From: Neobacillus rhizophilus
GTDB taxonomy: Bacteria > Bacillota > Bacilli > Bacillales > Cytobacillaceae
NCBI RefSeq assembly: GCF_018343535.1
Contig: NZ_JAGYPF010000001.1
Coordinates: 868,001-932,000, forward strand
Length of the DNA: 64,000 bases
Direction of reading: 5' to 3'
A program made the translations under genes and the position numbers. Below are positions 8,036-16,921 of this stretch, piece by piece. Every line of letters begins with the position of its first letter. Positions within the stretch are counted from its first letter, which is position 1. A model generated the notes under the pieces. It worked only from the letters and a program-made list of their open reading frames with translations, was not told the origin of the DNA and made no database searches.

Positions 8036-10432
8036 TTATTTTTCAAAAATGGCATTGGATAATAGTCGGAACAAGTAATCTGTATGATCACGGAAACCAG
8101 CTTCCAATCCAATTAGTGTTACATCTTTATCCTGCTCTTTCACAATGACAGCCTGACCCTTTGCTTCCGCTTTTTTATTAATCCAATGGCCAGCCATAAA
8201 GAAATCATCTTCGCTTCCTAAACTAGCAATTACTTCATCATTGCCTGTACCAGTATACCAAACCGGGCGGTAAACAAAACCAAGATCATCCTGGTCATAA
8301 CCGGCAGCTACCCCAGTTCCCGAATAATTCACCTTTACGATTCCGTTACTGTTAGATCCGGCGGTATTAATGGTATCATCAGTAAGCCCTAGGGTTTTGG
8401 TTGCGCTCGATGCCCCTGCACCAACCGCAATATACTTTCCACCCTTACTTACAAAATCAGAAACATTGTTTTTAAAAGAATCAAATTGGCTGGCAGCTTG
8501 GAAGCCAAATTCTTTATTAGCAGCTGATAATCTATCTGGCAGGGCGATTAGACTTTCAGTTCCGCTAAATACAAATACATCAAATCCACTTAAACCATTT
8601 TCAGCAACTTCTACAGGCGTCACTTCGGTTACAGCAAAACCAAGTCGTTTAAGTGCCAGCTTTGTACCGCTGTGGGACTGTTGTTTTCCCATGCCGCCGT
8701 CCTTCAAGATTGCCACTTTTAAGCTCGATAGTTTAGCGGCATTTGCTGGTACCTTTTCAGTGCTTCCAACTTGGATGCCAGATGCCTTGACCGCTGCACC
8801 AATTTGATTAGCTGCTGCCTCTACATAAAAGTCACCGTTTTCATCACGCTTCACAGATACGCCTTGCTGAAGTAGTGTATTTACTAGATTAACAGCTTTT
8901 ACAGAACTATTCGGTATAACAAATGGTCCTTTTCCGGTAACCGCACCTTGTTCTGTAACCTGATTAACTTTAGTTGTAACTACATTCACATCATTTTCCG
9001 TTGAAATAGCTTCAAAGCCCCAAAGCTCTGGTAAGCTCCATGCCGAAATATCATACATTGCTGGTGTATCGTTTGAGATATCCTCTCCATCCCATAGTAT
9101 CGTGTTAGCTAAACCAGCCTTGGCTTGATCCATTTTTACAATATAGGTTCCTTTTGGATAGTTTTTTCCATCAACAGTGAAGCTTTTTGCGGCTTGTACC
9201 ACTTCAATATCGTTTTTCAGCAAATGCTTAACGGCTTTATCCGTTACAGTTGGATCCTGTTCTTTAACCGGTAGGATGTATGCTTTTGGGAAAAAGCCGT
9301 CCTTATGGAACGGATGGTCAAAGTTGATACCACGTTTAAACATTTCAATTTGATCGGTAATCATTGCTTGCTTATTCTCCGTAGCAAATTTCAGTGCACC
9401 CATAATGGCATCATACTGCCAGCGAACACCATCCCAATCGTTTGTTGGTGCTTCTAATGTATGACCATAGGCACCATGGTACATTGCATACATTGGAGTA
9501 AAAATTGGCGGATAGTCGTCCCAGCCGGCGGAGTCATCGCGCTGAGGAACATAAACACCCTCCATACTCTTATACAAATTCCCTTTAAAAGTAGCTTTAT
9601 CGGCCATGATGTTGGCTTCCATTGCTTCAGCCTGCTGAAATGCCCATTTGTTATACAAATCATATTCATAATTCGGATTATGCGGTGGTGTACAAGGTTC
9701 GATTAAGCCTTGATGGTTTGGAGCATAATTTTTTACATAACCATGTGTGTCAAGGAATACCATCGGATTCCATTCTTTAATCAACTCAACCGTTTCCTGG
9801 GTTTCCGGCTGTGATTGCGTAATAAAATCACGGTTTAAATCAATTCCTTCACCGTTAAAACGGGTAGCATTGACACGGCCATCAGGATTTTGGACAACAT
9901 TAAAAATTAGTATATTGTTAGCTAAAATATCTTTGGTCTCTTGATCATCCTGTGTCGCAAAGCGTTCAATTAACTGAAGAACTGCATCACTTCCTACAAA
10001 CTCTGTTCCATGTATTGAACCATTGATCATAATCGGAACTTTAAAATCCGGGTTGGCGGCAATCCAGTCTTGAGCCTTGCTTGGATTTTTAAACATTTGT
10101 TTCCGTAAAGCTTGTATTTTACCAAATTTCCCTTGTGTGGTTGGGTCTGCAATGGTGACAACATAAAGAGGGTTCCCATCTGCAGATGTTCCACGGACTT
10201 CAACCTTCACACGGTTGGATTGTTTCTCAATATCTTTCAGCTTCGTGCCGATTTGCGAGAACTTAACAAAATCATAGTTCTCACTATTAAACTTGCTTCC
10301 ATCTTGTTCTTCATATGTATTAACGTTTGTCCACTTGTTCCCCTCAGCATAACCAGCTGAAAATGGAACAGTGGAAACTAGACTAATAATCAACAAGCTT
10401 GCTGCGGCTTTTTTCTTTTTGTTCTTTTTCAT
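8036..10432 (-). CDS. Secreted M14-family zinc carboxypeptidase
   Basis: 798 residues from ATG 10432, preceded by GGGGGG; a TTG five codons upstream in frame is less likely. Signal peptide MKKNKKKKAAASLLIISLVS ending near GYAEG. Zinc ligands of the M14 catalytic domain are visible: HxxE at His141-Glu144 (SIHGTEF), the third ligand His230 (FLDTHGY) and the general base Glu327 (GHTLEAP); the substrate-binding Asn-Arg pair is in GIDLNRDF. The C-terminal 350 residues resemble a DJ-1/glutamine-amidotransferase-like domain (VAILKDGGMG, FDVFVFSG, GGKYIAVGAGASS), seen in large Bacillus M14 proteins. Expected role: extracellular release of C-terminal amino acids or peptide-fragment processing. The gene stands alone with a terminator and a 21-bp upstream element shared with the 55-residue gene at 10917. 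Confidence 0.88.
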   Translation of the reverse strand: MKKNKKKKAAASLLIISLVSTVPFSAGYAEGNKWTNVNTYEEQDGSKFNSENYDFVKFSQIGTKLKDIEKQSNRVKVEVRGTSADGNPLYVVTIADPTTQGKFGKIQALRKQMFKNPSKAQDWIAANPDFKVPIMINGSIHGTEFVGSDAVLQLIERFATQDDQETKDILANNILIFNVVQNPDGRVNATRFNGEGIDLNRDFITQSQPETQETVELIKEWNPMVFLDTHGYVKNYAPNHQGLIEPCTPPHNPNYEYDLYNKWAFQQAEAMEANIMADKATFKGNLYKSMEGVYVPQRDDSAGWDDYPPIFTPMYAMYHGAYGHTLEAPTNDWDGVRWQYDAIMGALKFATENKQAMITDQIEMFKRGINFDHPFHKDGFFPKAYILPVKEQDPTVTDKAVKHLLKNDIEVVQAAKSFTVDGKNYPKGTYIVKMDQAKAGLANTILWDGEDISNDTPAMYDISAWSLPELWGFEAISTENDVNVVTTKVNQVTEQGAVTGKGPFVIPNSSVKAVNLVNTLLQQGVSVKRDENGDFYVEAAANQIGAAVKASGIQVGSTEKVPANAAKLSSLKVAILKDGGMGKQQSHSGTKLALKRLGFAVTEVTPVEVAENGLSGFDVFVFSGTESLIALPDRLSAANKEFGFQAASQFDSFKNNVSDFVSKGGKYIAVGAGASSATKTLGLTDDTINTAGSNSNGIVKVNYSGTGVAAGYDQDDLGFVYRPVWYTGTGNDEVIASLGSEDDFFMAGHWINKKAEAKGQAVIVKEQDKDVTLIGLEAGFRDHTDYLFRLLSNAIFEK

Positions 10433-10505
10433 TGATTTACCCCCCAATTATGTATATTTACTACTTTTATAGTATTTTTATTCTATTATCAATAAATAAA
10501 AATAA

Positions 10506-10526
10506 CATCCTACTATTTTCCTGAAT
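10506..10526 (-). promoter_or_regulatory. Shared upstream element, copy 1
   Basis: Minus-strand ATTCAGGAAAATAGTAGGAT followed by G; 20 of 21 bases match 11191-11211. It lies 74-94 bases upstream of the M14 peptidase start. Flanking bases also show weak similarity. Confidence 0.5.
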
Positions 10527-10646
10527 TGTAAGTGAACGGAATAGGATTTAGTATCTATTATTATGAAACAGGCGTTTCCGCTGCTTAGCACCACTAATGT
10601 TTGAGCAAGGAGGAGGTAATTCCATAATTAACCATTTGAAAAAAAA

Positions 10647-10672
10647 GAAGCCCGAGTCTAAGACTCAAGCTC
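10647..10672 (-). terminator. Terminator of the small membrane protein gene
   Basis: GAGCTTGAGTCT/AGACTCGGGCTTC hairpin (with G-T pairs) followed on the minus strand by eight T. Its loop-side core GAGTCTTAGACTC is also in the terminator at 5560. Confidence 0.75.
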
Positions 10673-10757
10673 CATCTATTGGTCTGGACGCAGGCAGCAA
10701 ATTCCCCACACAATTAAATCAAGCACTGGAACACTGGATTCCTGTCTCAAATATCAA

Positions 10758-10889
10758 TCATTCAACCCAATCATTATTGTGAAAATAATCCATCCCCTTG
10801 TAGTCATCGCCATGCATAATAGGTAAGTTAATATATAGAAGAGTATAAATAATCGTAGTTAAATAGATAGATAAAAAGATAGTTTCCAT
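10758..10889 (-). CDS. Small single-span membrane protein, 43 residues
   Basis: Starts METIFLSIYLTTIIYTLLYI: a hydrophobic helix of about 20 residues covers the N-terminal half, followed by a polar acidic tail (HGDDYKGMDYFHNNDWVE). GAGGTG lies five bases before the ATG and a strong terminator follows 85 bases past the stop. No family recognised. Confidence 0.65.
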   Translation of the reverse strand: METIFLSIYLTTIIYTLLYINLPIMHGDDYKGMDYFHNNDWVE

Positions 10890-10916
10890 TCCAAACACCT
10901 CATTAGTCTTTAAAAA

Positions 10917-11084
10917 TTATAGATTAAAACTATTTGTAGGATGAAATTTTAATTCCGATTTATGTACTAATTCGATTTTATAATAATCAGCAGAATCAAC
11001 TTCTTTTATTTCGCAAAAACCCGAAGTGTACTCATAAAGGAGAATATATTTTTTATTATTATAAAGAACGTTTTGATTTAACAT
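10917..11084 (-). CDS. Small hypothetical protein, 55 residues
   Basis: Begins MLNQNVLYNNKKYILLYEYT; a beta-rich small protein with alternating hydrophobic strands and a HKSELKFHPTNSF tail. I chose the ATG at 11084 because AAGGGGG is correctly placed before it; an earlier ATG at 11108 would put that SD inside the coding region. Similar tiny proteins are common in Bacillaceae but their function is unknown. Confidence 0.6.
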   Translation of the reverse strand: MLNQNVLYNNKKYILLYEYTSGFCEIKEVDSADYYKIELVHKSELKFHPTNSFNL

Positions 11085-11190
11085 TAATACAAATTCCCCC
11101 TTAATCAATCATTGTTACTCATTTTATTTTATAAGCGTTTTATTAAATATGATTAATTTAATGTAAAGTTCTATCAAGTAATTTCCACAG

Positions 11191-11211
11191 CATCCTACTA
11201 TTTCCCTGAAT
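11191..11211 (-). promoter_or_regulatory. Shared upstream element, copy 2
   Basis: Matches 10506-10526 at 20 of 21 bases and lies 107-127 bases upstream of the small gene starting at 11084, in the same orientation relative to the gene. Confidence 0.5.
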
Positions 11212-11280
11212 ATAGGAAAGGAAATGGAAGTATTTAGTTACATTTCTGTTGAGCCTTCAGGATTGAACAACAGTCAAAAA

Positions 11281-11313
11281 AAGCTTGGTTTAGGAGCTGC
11301 TAAACCAAGACTT
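11281..11313 (-). terminator. Terminator of the YfkN-type nucleotidase gene
   Basis: Strong hairpin AAGTCTTGGTTTAGCAGC/TCCTAAACCAAGCTT followed on the minus strand by TTTTT. Confidence 0.9.
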
Positions 11314-11330
11314 TTTTGAGTTTGTTCATT

Positions 11331-14300
11331 TTATTGTGCAATAGCCAATGGAATTAATTGTTTAATGCGCTCTTCCGCTTTATATTCAAATGGTTTCGGA
11401 AGTGTTTTTACAAAGTTAACAGTCCCCTGAAGATCTTCCGGGCCAACCTCTAAGTCTGTAGCAAGGTCTTGAATACCATATTTGACATTACCGTACATAT
11501 AGTTGTTAACAACCACTGTATATTCTTTATTTTTGTCAATCCTTGAACCATCAGGCAAGAAGATGTCAGCTACTTTACCTGTTTTTCCATCCCATGTGTA
11601 CTTAAAACCTGCAACATGAAAATCTAACCTGTATGTTTGTGTCCCATCTGTCTCAGTAAACGGAGTAATTTGGTTATTTAGAACAGTTTCCAAATCTGAA
11701 CCGCTAAGCTTTACTTTATTTAACACATTCCCGAAGGGCTGGATAGTGAAAAGGTCGCCAAACGTTACTGTCCCCGCATCAAGATTTGCACGGACACCGC
11801 CGCCATTCATTAAGGCAAAGTCCGCATTCATTTCGGCCTTCATTCCATCCGCAATCAAGTTTCCAAGTGCAAAATCACCTGTTACTGCACTAGGATAAGC
11901 TTTGTCTAGAATTGTTTTAGACTCTCCAACAACTTCTGCTTTAATTGGAGCGATCTTTTCCTCATACTTCTGCATGATCGCAGATACCTCTGGGTCCGGT
12001 TGGTAATCTTTTTGGAATACCGTTACAATCTCTGCTTTCTTGTCCACAATGTCCCCGGTTACTGGGTCAAGTTCAAGATCGACATCGGAAAAAGCAGAGC
12101 CATATGAATAAGCCTGGACGATAAGCTTGTTATCTACTACTTTATTAACCCCGACATGGTTATGAGCAGCAAAAATAACGTCTACTTCATCATCGATATT
12201 TTCAGCAATTTTTGAAGCATCATAGGAATCTGAACTACCTGTCTGTGTTGTTGGATTATGTGCCAGAACGACGATCGCTTTGATACCTTGCTTCTCTAAT
12301 TCAGCAGCATATTTGTTGATGGCTTCTGCTTCATCGGTGATTTGAAGATTTTCGTTTCCTTTAGTAACAATCATATTAGGTGTTTCTTGCGTCACAACAC
12401 CTATAAACCCAATCTTTTTGCCGCCAATTTCTTTTATTGCATAAGGTTCGGTAATTAATTTTCCGGTTGAATTATCATACACGTTCGCTGCTACTACCGG
12501 GAAATCCATTCCTTTATAACCAGGACTACCTTTTGGATGGTCGCCGCCATGGATCATGCGCTGTAATTCTGCGATTCCTTCATCGAATTCATGATTCCCT
12601 AGTGTACCAACATCAAAATGCATCGCATTCATCACTTCAACAGTCGGCTCATCTTGGAAAAGAGCGGAGATGAGCGGGCTGCCGCCAATCATATCACCAG
12701 CATGAACTAAAAGAGTATTAGGGTTTGTTGCTTTACGAACTTTCATCGCCGCAGCTGTGTACTTCATATTCCCAGCTAGCTCTGTTCCAACTTTTGTACT
12801 GGTATCAAGCTGCCCATGTAAGTCGTTTAAGCCTAGTAATTGTACTTTTATCGGACTAAGATTTAATTTGAAGATTCCAAAACCCTTGTCGTCTGTTTTG
12901 TTTGTATAAGTGATATTGCTGCCTTGGTTTATATAGCCTTCTGCATTAGGAGATGTTGTAAACGTAACATTTACATCCCCATCGATTGGAGCAATCGACC
13001 AATTGTTATCAGCAGTAGGCGTGATCTCTTTCATTTCAGAGATATAATCCATTAGAATTTGACGGCTCTCATCCGCAGAGTCGACTACTAGTTCACTCCC
13101 TTTTAGACCAGGGAAGTTTCCGCCGCCACCTGCGCGGTAGTTGTTTGTCACAACAATAAAGTCTTGATTTGGATCCACTGGTTGGCCGTTATAAGTCAAA
13201 TTAATAACACGGCTTGAATCTGGATTAATCAGTTTACCAGCTGAATCGTACTTAGCAGGTTTTGTAATATCAAATTGATAGTGTACACCATCAATGACAT
13301 CAAAGTTAAAACCTGGGAACGTCGAGTTTAAAAGTTGTTGCTCGTCCGTTTTTGCAGGATCAATCTGATTGAATTTCCCAGCCGACATTTCAACCCATTC
13401 TTTAACTACTGAGCCTTTTACCTTTATCGCCTTTAACGTGTTGTCATAAAGGTATAAATCACTAGCGCTACGGATGGTTAAATCCCCTTTATTAATTTCA
13501 GTGTATTCTGCCGGCCCATTGCCACCAGCCTTGAATGGAGCCCCCGCAGAAAGGATTGGAATGTCTTTATATTCTGGTTTACTTTGGGCGATGTATTTTT
13601 CGACATACCATTTTTGAGCATTTGTCACGACTTGAATAGAAGGATCATCCTGAACTAATGAAAAGTAACTGTGGATATCATCAGTCGTTTTACCGATTGG
13701 TGTATTTACATAGTTAACGGTCGCCTCGTGATCGGCTTTCAACAGATTGGTAATAGTTGGATCGGGCTCCACAGTGCTCTCTGTTTTCGTCTTACCAGTA
13801 GCAGGATCCTTTACATCCTTATAGGTCTCACGGGTGGAGGATTGCGAATTAACTACAGACCATTTGCCTTTTTCTTTCTTCAGCTGAAGATCGATTAGTC
13901 CTAAAGAACCACCGCCGTAACCTGCTTGTACTGCAGGAACGCCATTAATGGTTCCCTTTGCGTTATCCACTCCCGGTAAAGGTTTTTTGTCAGCACCTAA
14001 AAACGAACTGTCAAGAGCTGCTTCCGTTTTAGCAGGGAACAACTTATGAGTATGAGAAAAAGTAATAGCGTCTATGCCAGGTACTTCACTTAACGAATAA
14101 ATCACATTTTCCGTACTTGCCTTATCACTGCTAAATCCAGAATGCGTCAAAGCGATGACGATATCAGCACCTTGTTCTCTCATCTGTGGGACGAACTTTT
14201 TTGCCGTTTCAACAATATTTTTGGTGATGACATTTCCATCAAGATTAGATTGATCCCAATCATTAATTTGCGGCGGAACAAAACCGATATATCCAATTTT

Positions 14301-14936
14301 TATCACATGCGTTTTACCACTCTCATCGATTACCTTTTTATTGACAATGCGATATGGAGTATATTTATTAATATCATTTTCTGGATTTTGATCATGATCA
14401 TCAATATATACATTTGCATTTATAACGGGAAAGTTGGCATCATCATATACTTCATCTAGAAAGTCTAAGCCATAATTGAATTCATGGTTTCCGAGTGTAG
14501 CCATATCGTAACCCATTTTGTTCATGGCTTTAATGGCAGGATGTAGTTCACCTTCAATTATTGGTTCAATTTTTGCTTTATAAGTTCCAAGAGGAGTACC
14601 TTGGATTAAGTCTCCATTGTCTACTAAAATACTATTTTTTACTTCTTGTCTTGCTTGTTTTACGAGTGTTGAAGTCTTAGCCAATCCAACCTTCTCATAA
14701 GGGCCATCCTTAAAATAATCATAGGCTAATAGATTTGTATGAATATCAGTCGTTTCCATGAGACGTAAATTTACAAGGTCTTTATTGGATTGCTTTGCTA
14801 GAACGTTTACTGGTATGTTTTTATTTTGTAATTCTGCTGCATTTACTTGTGTGGAAAGCAGTGGTACTGTCATAATCGTTATAGCTAAGGAAGCTGAAAG
14901 AATATTTTTCGGCCTAAGAATGTTTCTTTTTTTCAT
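11331..14936 (-). CDS. yfkN: Bifunctional 2',3'-cyclic-nucleotide phosphodiesterase / 5'-nucleotidase (YfkN-like)
   Basis: 1201-residue secreted tandem metallophosphoesterase. Signal peptide ends near TQVNAAE. First module: DIHTN, GDLIQG and GNHEFNYG metal motifs, then its own 5'-nucleotidase C-terminal domain (SAGAPFKAGG). Second module: NDLHGQLD, GDMIGGSP, GNHEFDEG and the nucleotide-binding NGGGVRANLDAG. Such proteins release phosphate from extracellular 2',3'-cyclic and 5'-nucleotides in two steps. B. subtilis YfkN is larger (1462 residues) and sortase-anchored; here the protein ends QLIPLAIAQ with no LPxTG-like signal or hydrophobic tail, so it is probably released. AGAAAGGTG precedes the ATG; possible PhoP boxes lie upstream. 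Confidence 0.93.
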   Translation of the reverse strand: MKKRNILRPKNILSASLAITIMTVPLLSTQVNAAELQNKNIPVNVLAKQSNKDLVNLRLMETTDIHTNLLAYDYFKDGPYEKVGLAKTSTLVKQARQEVKNSILVDNGDLIQGTPLGTYKAKIEPIIEGELHPAIKAMNKMGYDMATLGNHEFNYGLDFLDEVYDDANFPVINANVYIDDHDQNPENDINKYTPYRIVNKKVIDESGKTHVIKIGYIGFVPPQINDWDQSNLDGNVITKNIVETAKKFVPQMREQGADIVIALTHSGFSSDKASTENVIYSLSEVPGIDAITFSHTHKLFPAKTEAALDSSFLGADKKPLPGVDNAKGTINGVPAVQAGYGGGSLGLIDLQLKKEKGKWSVVNSQSSTRETYKDVKDPATGKTKTESTVEPDPTITNLLKADHEATVNYVNTPIGKTTDDIHSYFSLVQDDPSIQVVTNAQKWYVEKYIAQSKPEYKDIPILSAGAPFKAGGNGPAEYTEINKGDLTIRSASDLYLYDNTLKAIKVKGSVVKEWVEMSAGKFNQIDPAKTDEQQLLNSTFPGFNFDVIDGVHYQFDITKPAKYDSAGKLINPDSSRVINLTYNGQPVDPNQDFIVVTNNYRAGGGGNFPGLKGSELVVDSADESRQILMDYISEMKEITPTADNNWSIAPIDGDVNVTFTTSPNAEGYINQGSNITYTNKTDDKGFGIFKLNLSPIKVQLLGLNDLHGQLDTSTKVGTELAGNMKYTAAAMKVRKATNPNTLLVHAGDMIGGSPLISALFQDEPTVEVMNAMHFDVGTLGNHEFDEGIAELQRMIHGGDHPKGSPGYKGMDFPVVAANVYDNSTGKLITEPYAIKEIGGKKIGFIGVVTQETPNMIVTKGNENLQITDEAEAINKYAAELEKQGIKAIVVLAHNPTTQTGSSDSYDASKIAENIDDEVDVIFAAHNHVGVNKVVDNKLIVQAYSYGSAFSDVDLELDPVTGDIVDKKAEIVTVFQKDYQPDPEVSAIMQKYEEKIAPIKAEVVGESKTILDKAYPSAVTGDFALGNLIADGMKAEMNADFALMNGGGVRANLDAGTVTFGDLFTIQPFGNVLNKVKLSGSDLETVLNNQITPFTETDGTQTYRLDFHVAGFKYTWDGKTGKVADIFLPDGSRIDKNKEYTVVVNNYMYGNVKYGIQDLATDLEVGPEDLQGTVNFVKTLPKPFEYKAEERIKQLIPLAIAQ

Positions 14937-15040
14937 TCTAATTCACCTTTCTTGTGAAAGTAGTTTTTTGAAAGCAGATTTTACTAGAACTTCTGCTGTT
15001 AGTAGTTTAACAAGATAATGTTTAATTCTTGTATTCATTC

Positions 15041-15057
15041 TGTTAAAGTAGTGTAAA
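15041..15057 (-). promoter_or_regulatory. Possible PhoP box pair upstream of yfkN
   Basis: Minus strand reads TTTACA-CTACT-TTAACA: two TT(A/T)ACA-type repeats with a five-base gap, the spacing of Bacillus PhoP sites, 105-121 bases before the yfkN start. A phosphate-scavenging enzyme is a sensible Pho target, but only one dimer site is clear. Confidence 0.35.
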
Positions 15058-15154
15058 TTTGCGCTGTTTACAAATTTTTTACATTTGATTTATAGGGTTT
15101 TATTCATTTTTGGCAAATTCTATACATAAGAAACCTAAAAGGGGGAATTCGTTT

Positions 15155-15355
15155 ATGAAACGTAAAAGAACCTATTTTATGATTGAAGATTTGGTGTTTG
15201 AAGTTGAGAAACCGGAAATTCCGGTAAAACATATAAAAAAAACACAGGTTAAAATCGAAAATGAGGAATATAAAGAATTACGAAAAGAATTCAATGAAGA
15301 TGTTTATCATATTGTAAAGACACCTGATGGGTGGGTAATTTCAGAAAAAGAGTAA
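15155..15355 (+). CDS. Small charged hypothetical protein, 66 residues
   Basis: Begins MKRKRTYFMIEDLVFEVEKP and ends GWVISEKE. The ATG at 15155 is chosen because AAAAGGGGG lies nine bases before it; a longer reading frame from 15110 lacks an SD. The protein is rich in Lys and Glu, with no signal or membrane segment, and looks like a small cytosolic protein. Family not recognised. Confidence 0.65.
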   Translation: MKRKRTYFMIEDLVFEVEKPEIPVKHIKKTQVKIENEEYKELRKEFNEDVYHIVKTPDGWVISEKE

Positions 15356-15386
15356 CATAAGTTATTTTTTTCCATATACAAAAAAA

Positions 15387-15411
15387 CCTAGATAATTCAT
15401 CATTATCTAGG
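15387..15411. terminator. Convergent terminator
   Basis: CCTAGATAAT/ATTATCTAGG hairpin between two converging genes. The T-run is on the minus side (seven T), so it serves mainly the gene at 15421. Confidence 0.8.
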
Positions 15412-15420
15412 TACCCTTTC

Positions 15421-16002
15421 TTAGAGAATATCTCGTTTCAAAGGATTTTTAAGCAGTTTAATTTCTCCATTTGGTTTAGGAAATTCACTAATGTTTTCAT
15501 ATTTTTCGTCCCTATTTGGATTGGTTGAATCTTCAATCACATATTCCTTAAACGAACAGCTAAATAGTTTACGCGCGATTCTTCCTTTTTCACCAATTAG
15601 GTTGAACCAGCTTTGCCTAACATAAAAAGGGTTTGTTAATATTCTATCAATAATAAAAGAAATGCTTTCCTTTTCTTCCTCTGATGTAAATTTTACTTTT
15701 GAAGAAAGGGCTAAGATAAAATAGTTTTTCTCCTTATCTACTTCTAGTAATTGAAGATGGTACCTCTCACGCTGCTTTTCATTGAAATCCTTTAAGACCG
15801 TTTCGATACTTTTATCAATATCTATTTCAAATTTACCCGCGTCTCTCCAGCACGATACTCGTGGATCAAATAAAGACAGTGTTAGTATATAATATGCTGC
15901 ATAGTTTTTGTGATCAAATACTTCATTGCGTTTTTTTTCATCTTCCGGTACTACAATAAATTTTTTATAGTCTGCAAAAAAATGATCCATCATATCATAC
16001 AC
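15421..16002 (-). CDS. Hypothetical cytosolic protein, 193 residues
   Basis: Acidic/basic mixed protein without signal peptide or membrane segments. It contains a helical N-terminus (FFADYKKFIVVPEDEKKRNE), a central alpha/beta stretch (YHLQLLEVDKEKNYFILALS) and a Lys-rich end. AGAAGGTG precedes a cluster of three in-frame ATGs, so the start may be MYDMMDHFF or three to four codons later. No family recognised; single gene with convergent terminator. Confidence 0.7.
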   Translation of the reverse strand: MYDMMDHFFADYKKFIVVPEDEKKRNEVFDHKNYAAYYILTLSLFDPRVSCWRDAGKFEIDIDKSIETVLKDFNEKQRERYHLQLLEVDKEKNYFILALSSKVKFTSEEEKESISFIIDRILTNPFYVRQSWFNLIGEKGRIARKLFSCSFKEYVIEDSTNPNRDEKYENISEFPKPNGEIKLLKNPLKRDIL

Positions 16003-16187
16003 CTTCTCTCAAACCTTAATAGAATGGTTGAAAACAGTTTTTCTCCTTATCTTTCAACATATCTTTTATATTTCTTTTTTAAAACTTAAATTCCTGCTTA
16101 TTATTACATAAATCCACATTAATCATGGTTTTTACTAAAAAAGTCCTATCACCTGATCAAAAAATGTCGTAATAATGGTTACAAAAT

Positions 16188-16215
16188 GATCCCGATAGCA
16201 TTTGCCATCGGGATC
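16188..16215 (-). terminator. Terminator of the MMPL remnant
   Basis: GATCCCGATGGCAAATGCTA hairpin closing with TCGGGATC, 14 bases past the stop of the MMPL fragment; only a short T-stretch follows. Confidence 0.6.
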
Positions 16216-16228
16216 CTCTACCTACTTA

Positions 16229-16867
16229 TTAGATTACTTTTTCCTCCAGGCTTAATTCATCTTCCCTTTTACGAGAAAATAAATGGGCAAGGGCCTCTGG
16301 CAGGGCAATCATCGCTGGCAAGAAGACAGGAAGCAGAATAAAGCATAGGACGACGAGACCTGTGATGACGGCAATTGCCAATTCACCCAACAGGATAATT
16401 CCGGATGGCATTAGTGTAGCAAAGGTGCCGCCGAGTATAATTACTGCCGAAATAATGACTCCACCTGTATTTCTGGAAGCCAAAACGATTGCCTCTTTTG
16501 GTGACAGATGTTGATATTCCTTATAGCGCATCATTAAGAATATACTGTAGTCCACACCTAAGGCTACAATGATGATGAAAGAGAAGAATGGAACAAAGGA
16601 AGAAATACCAGCATATCCCAACCAATCTATGAAAATATAGTTAATGATGAACATCGCAGTATAATATGCTCCTAAAAGGGACGCAGTGATAAAAACTGGT
16701 GTCCAGAACGAACGTATGACTAAGAATAAGACTAGTAATACTCCGATAATAACGATCGCGGTTGCTTTGTTCAAATCACGGCTCAATATATCGTACAAGC
16801 TAAATCTATTGTACGGTGATATTTCAATAGGTAGCAAGACAAGAATAGTCCTAGTCCATACGTAGGC
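16229..16867 (-). pseudogene. 5'-truncated MMPL/RND-family membrane transporter
   Basis: Frame open from a stop at 16868-16870 to 16229 encodes about 212 residues that match only the C-terminal part of MMPL (YdgH-like) transporters: an LYDILSRDLNKATAI lead-in, then five hydrophobic spans, the ALGVDYSIFLMMRYKE motif and a C-terminal charged tail. Intact members have about 700-1050 residues, so the N-terminal half, with the first membrane bundle and extracellular domain, is missing. No SD precedes the only start-like codon (TTG at 16837). The 5' end abuts the terminator of the FAH-family gene, which suggests a deletion joined the two. Confidence 0.8.
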
Positions 16868-16886
16868 TTAAAAAACTGTCAAAAAA

Positions 16887-16910
16887 GGCCCAAAGGTATT
16901 CCTTAGAGCC
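16887..16910 (-). terminator. Terminator of the FAH-family gene
   Basis: GGCTCTAAGG...CCTTTGGGCC hairpin followed by TTTTTT on the minus strand, 12 bases beyond the stop. Confidence 0.85.
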
Positions 16911-16921
16911 TGTTAAGTAAT

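Noticed and set aside
10597..10782. 61-residue plus-strand reading frame
   Set aside because: It runs through the minus-strand terminator at 10647-10672 and opposite the small membrane-protein gene, and has no family features.
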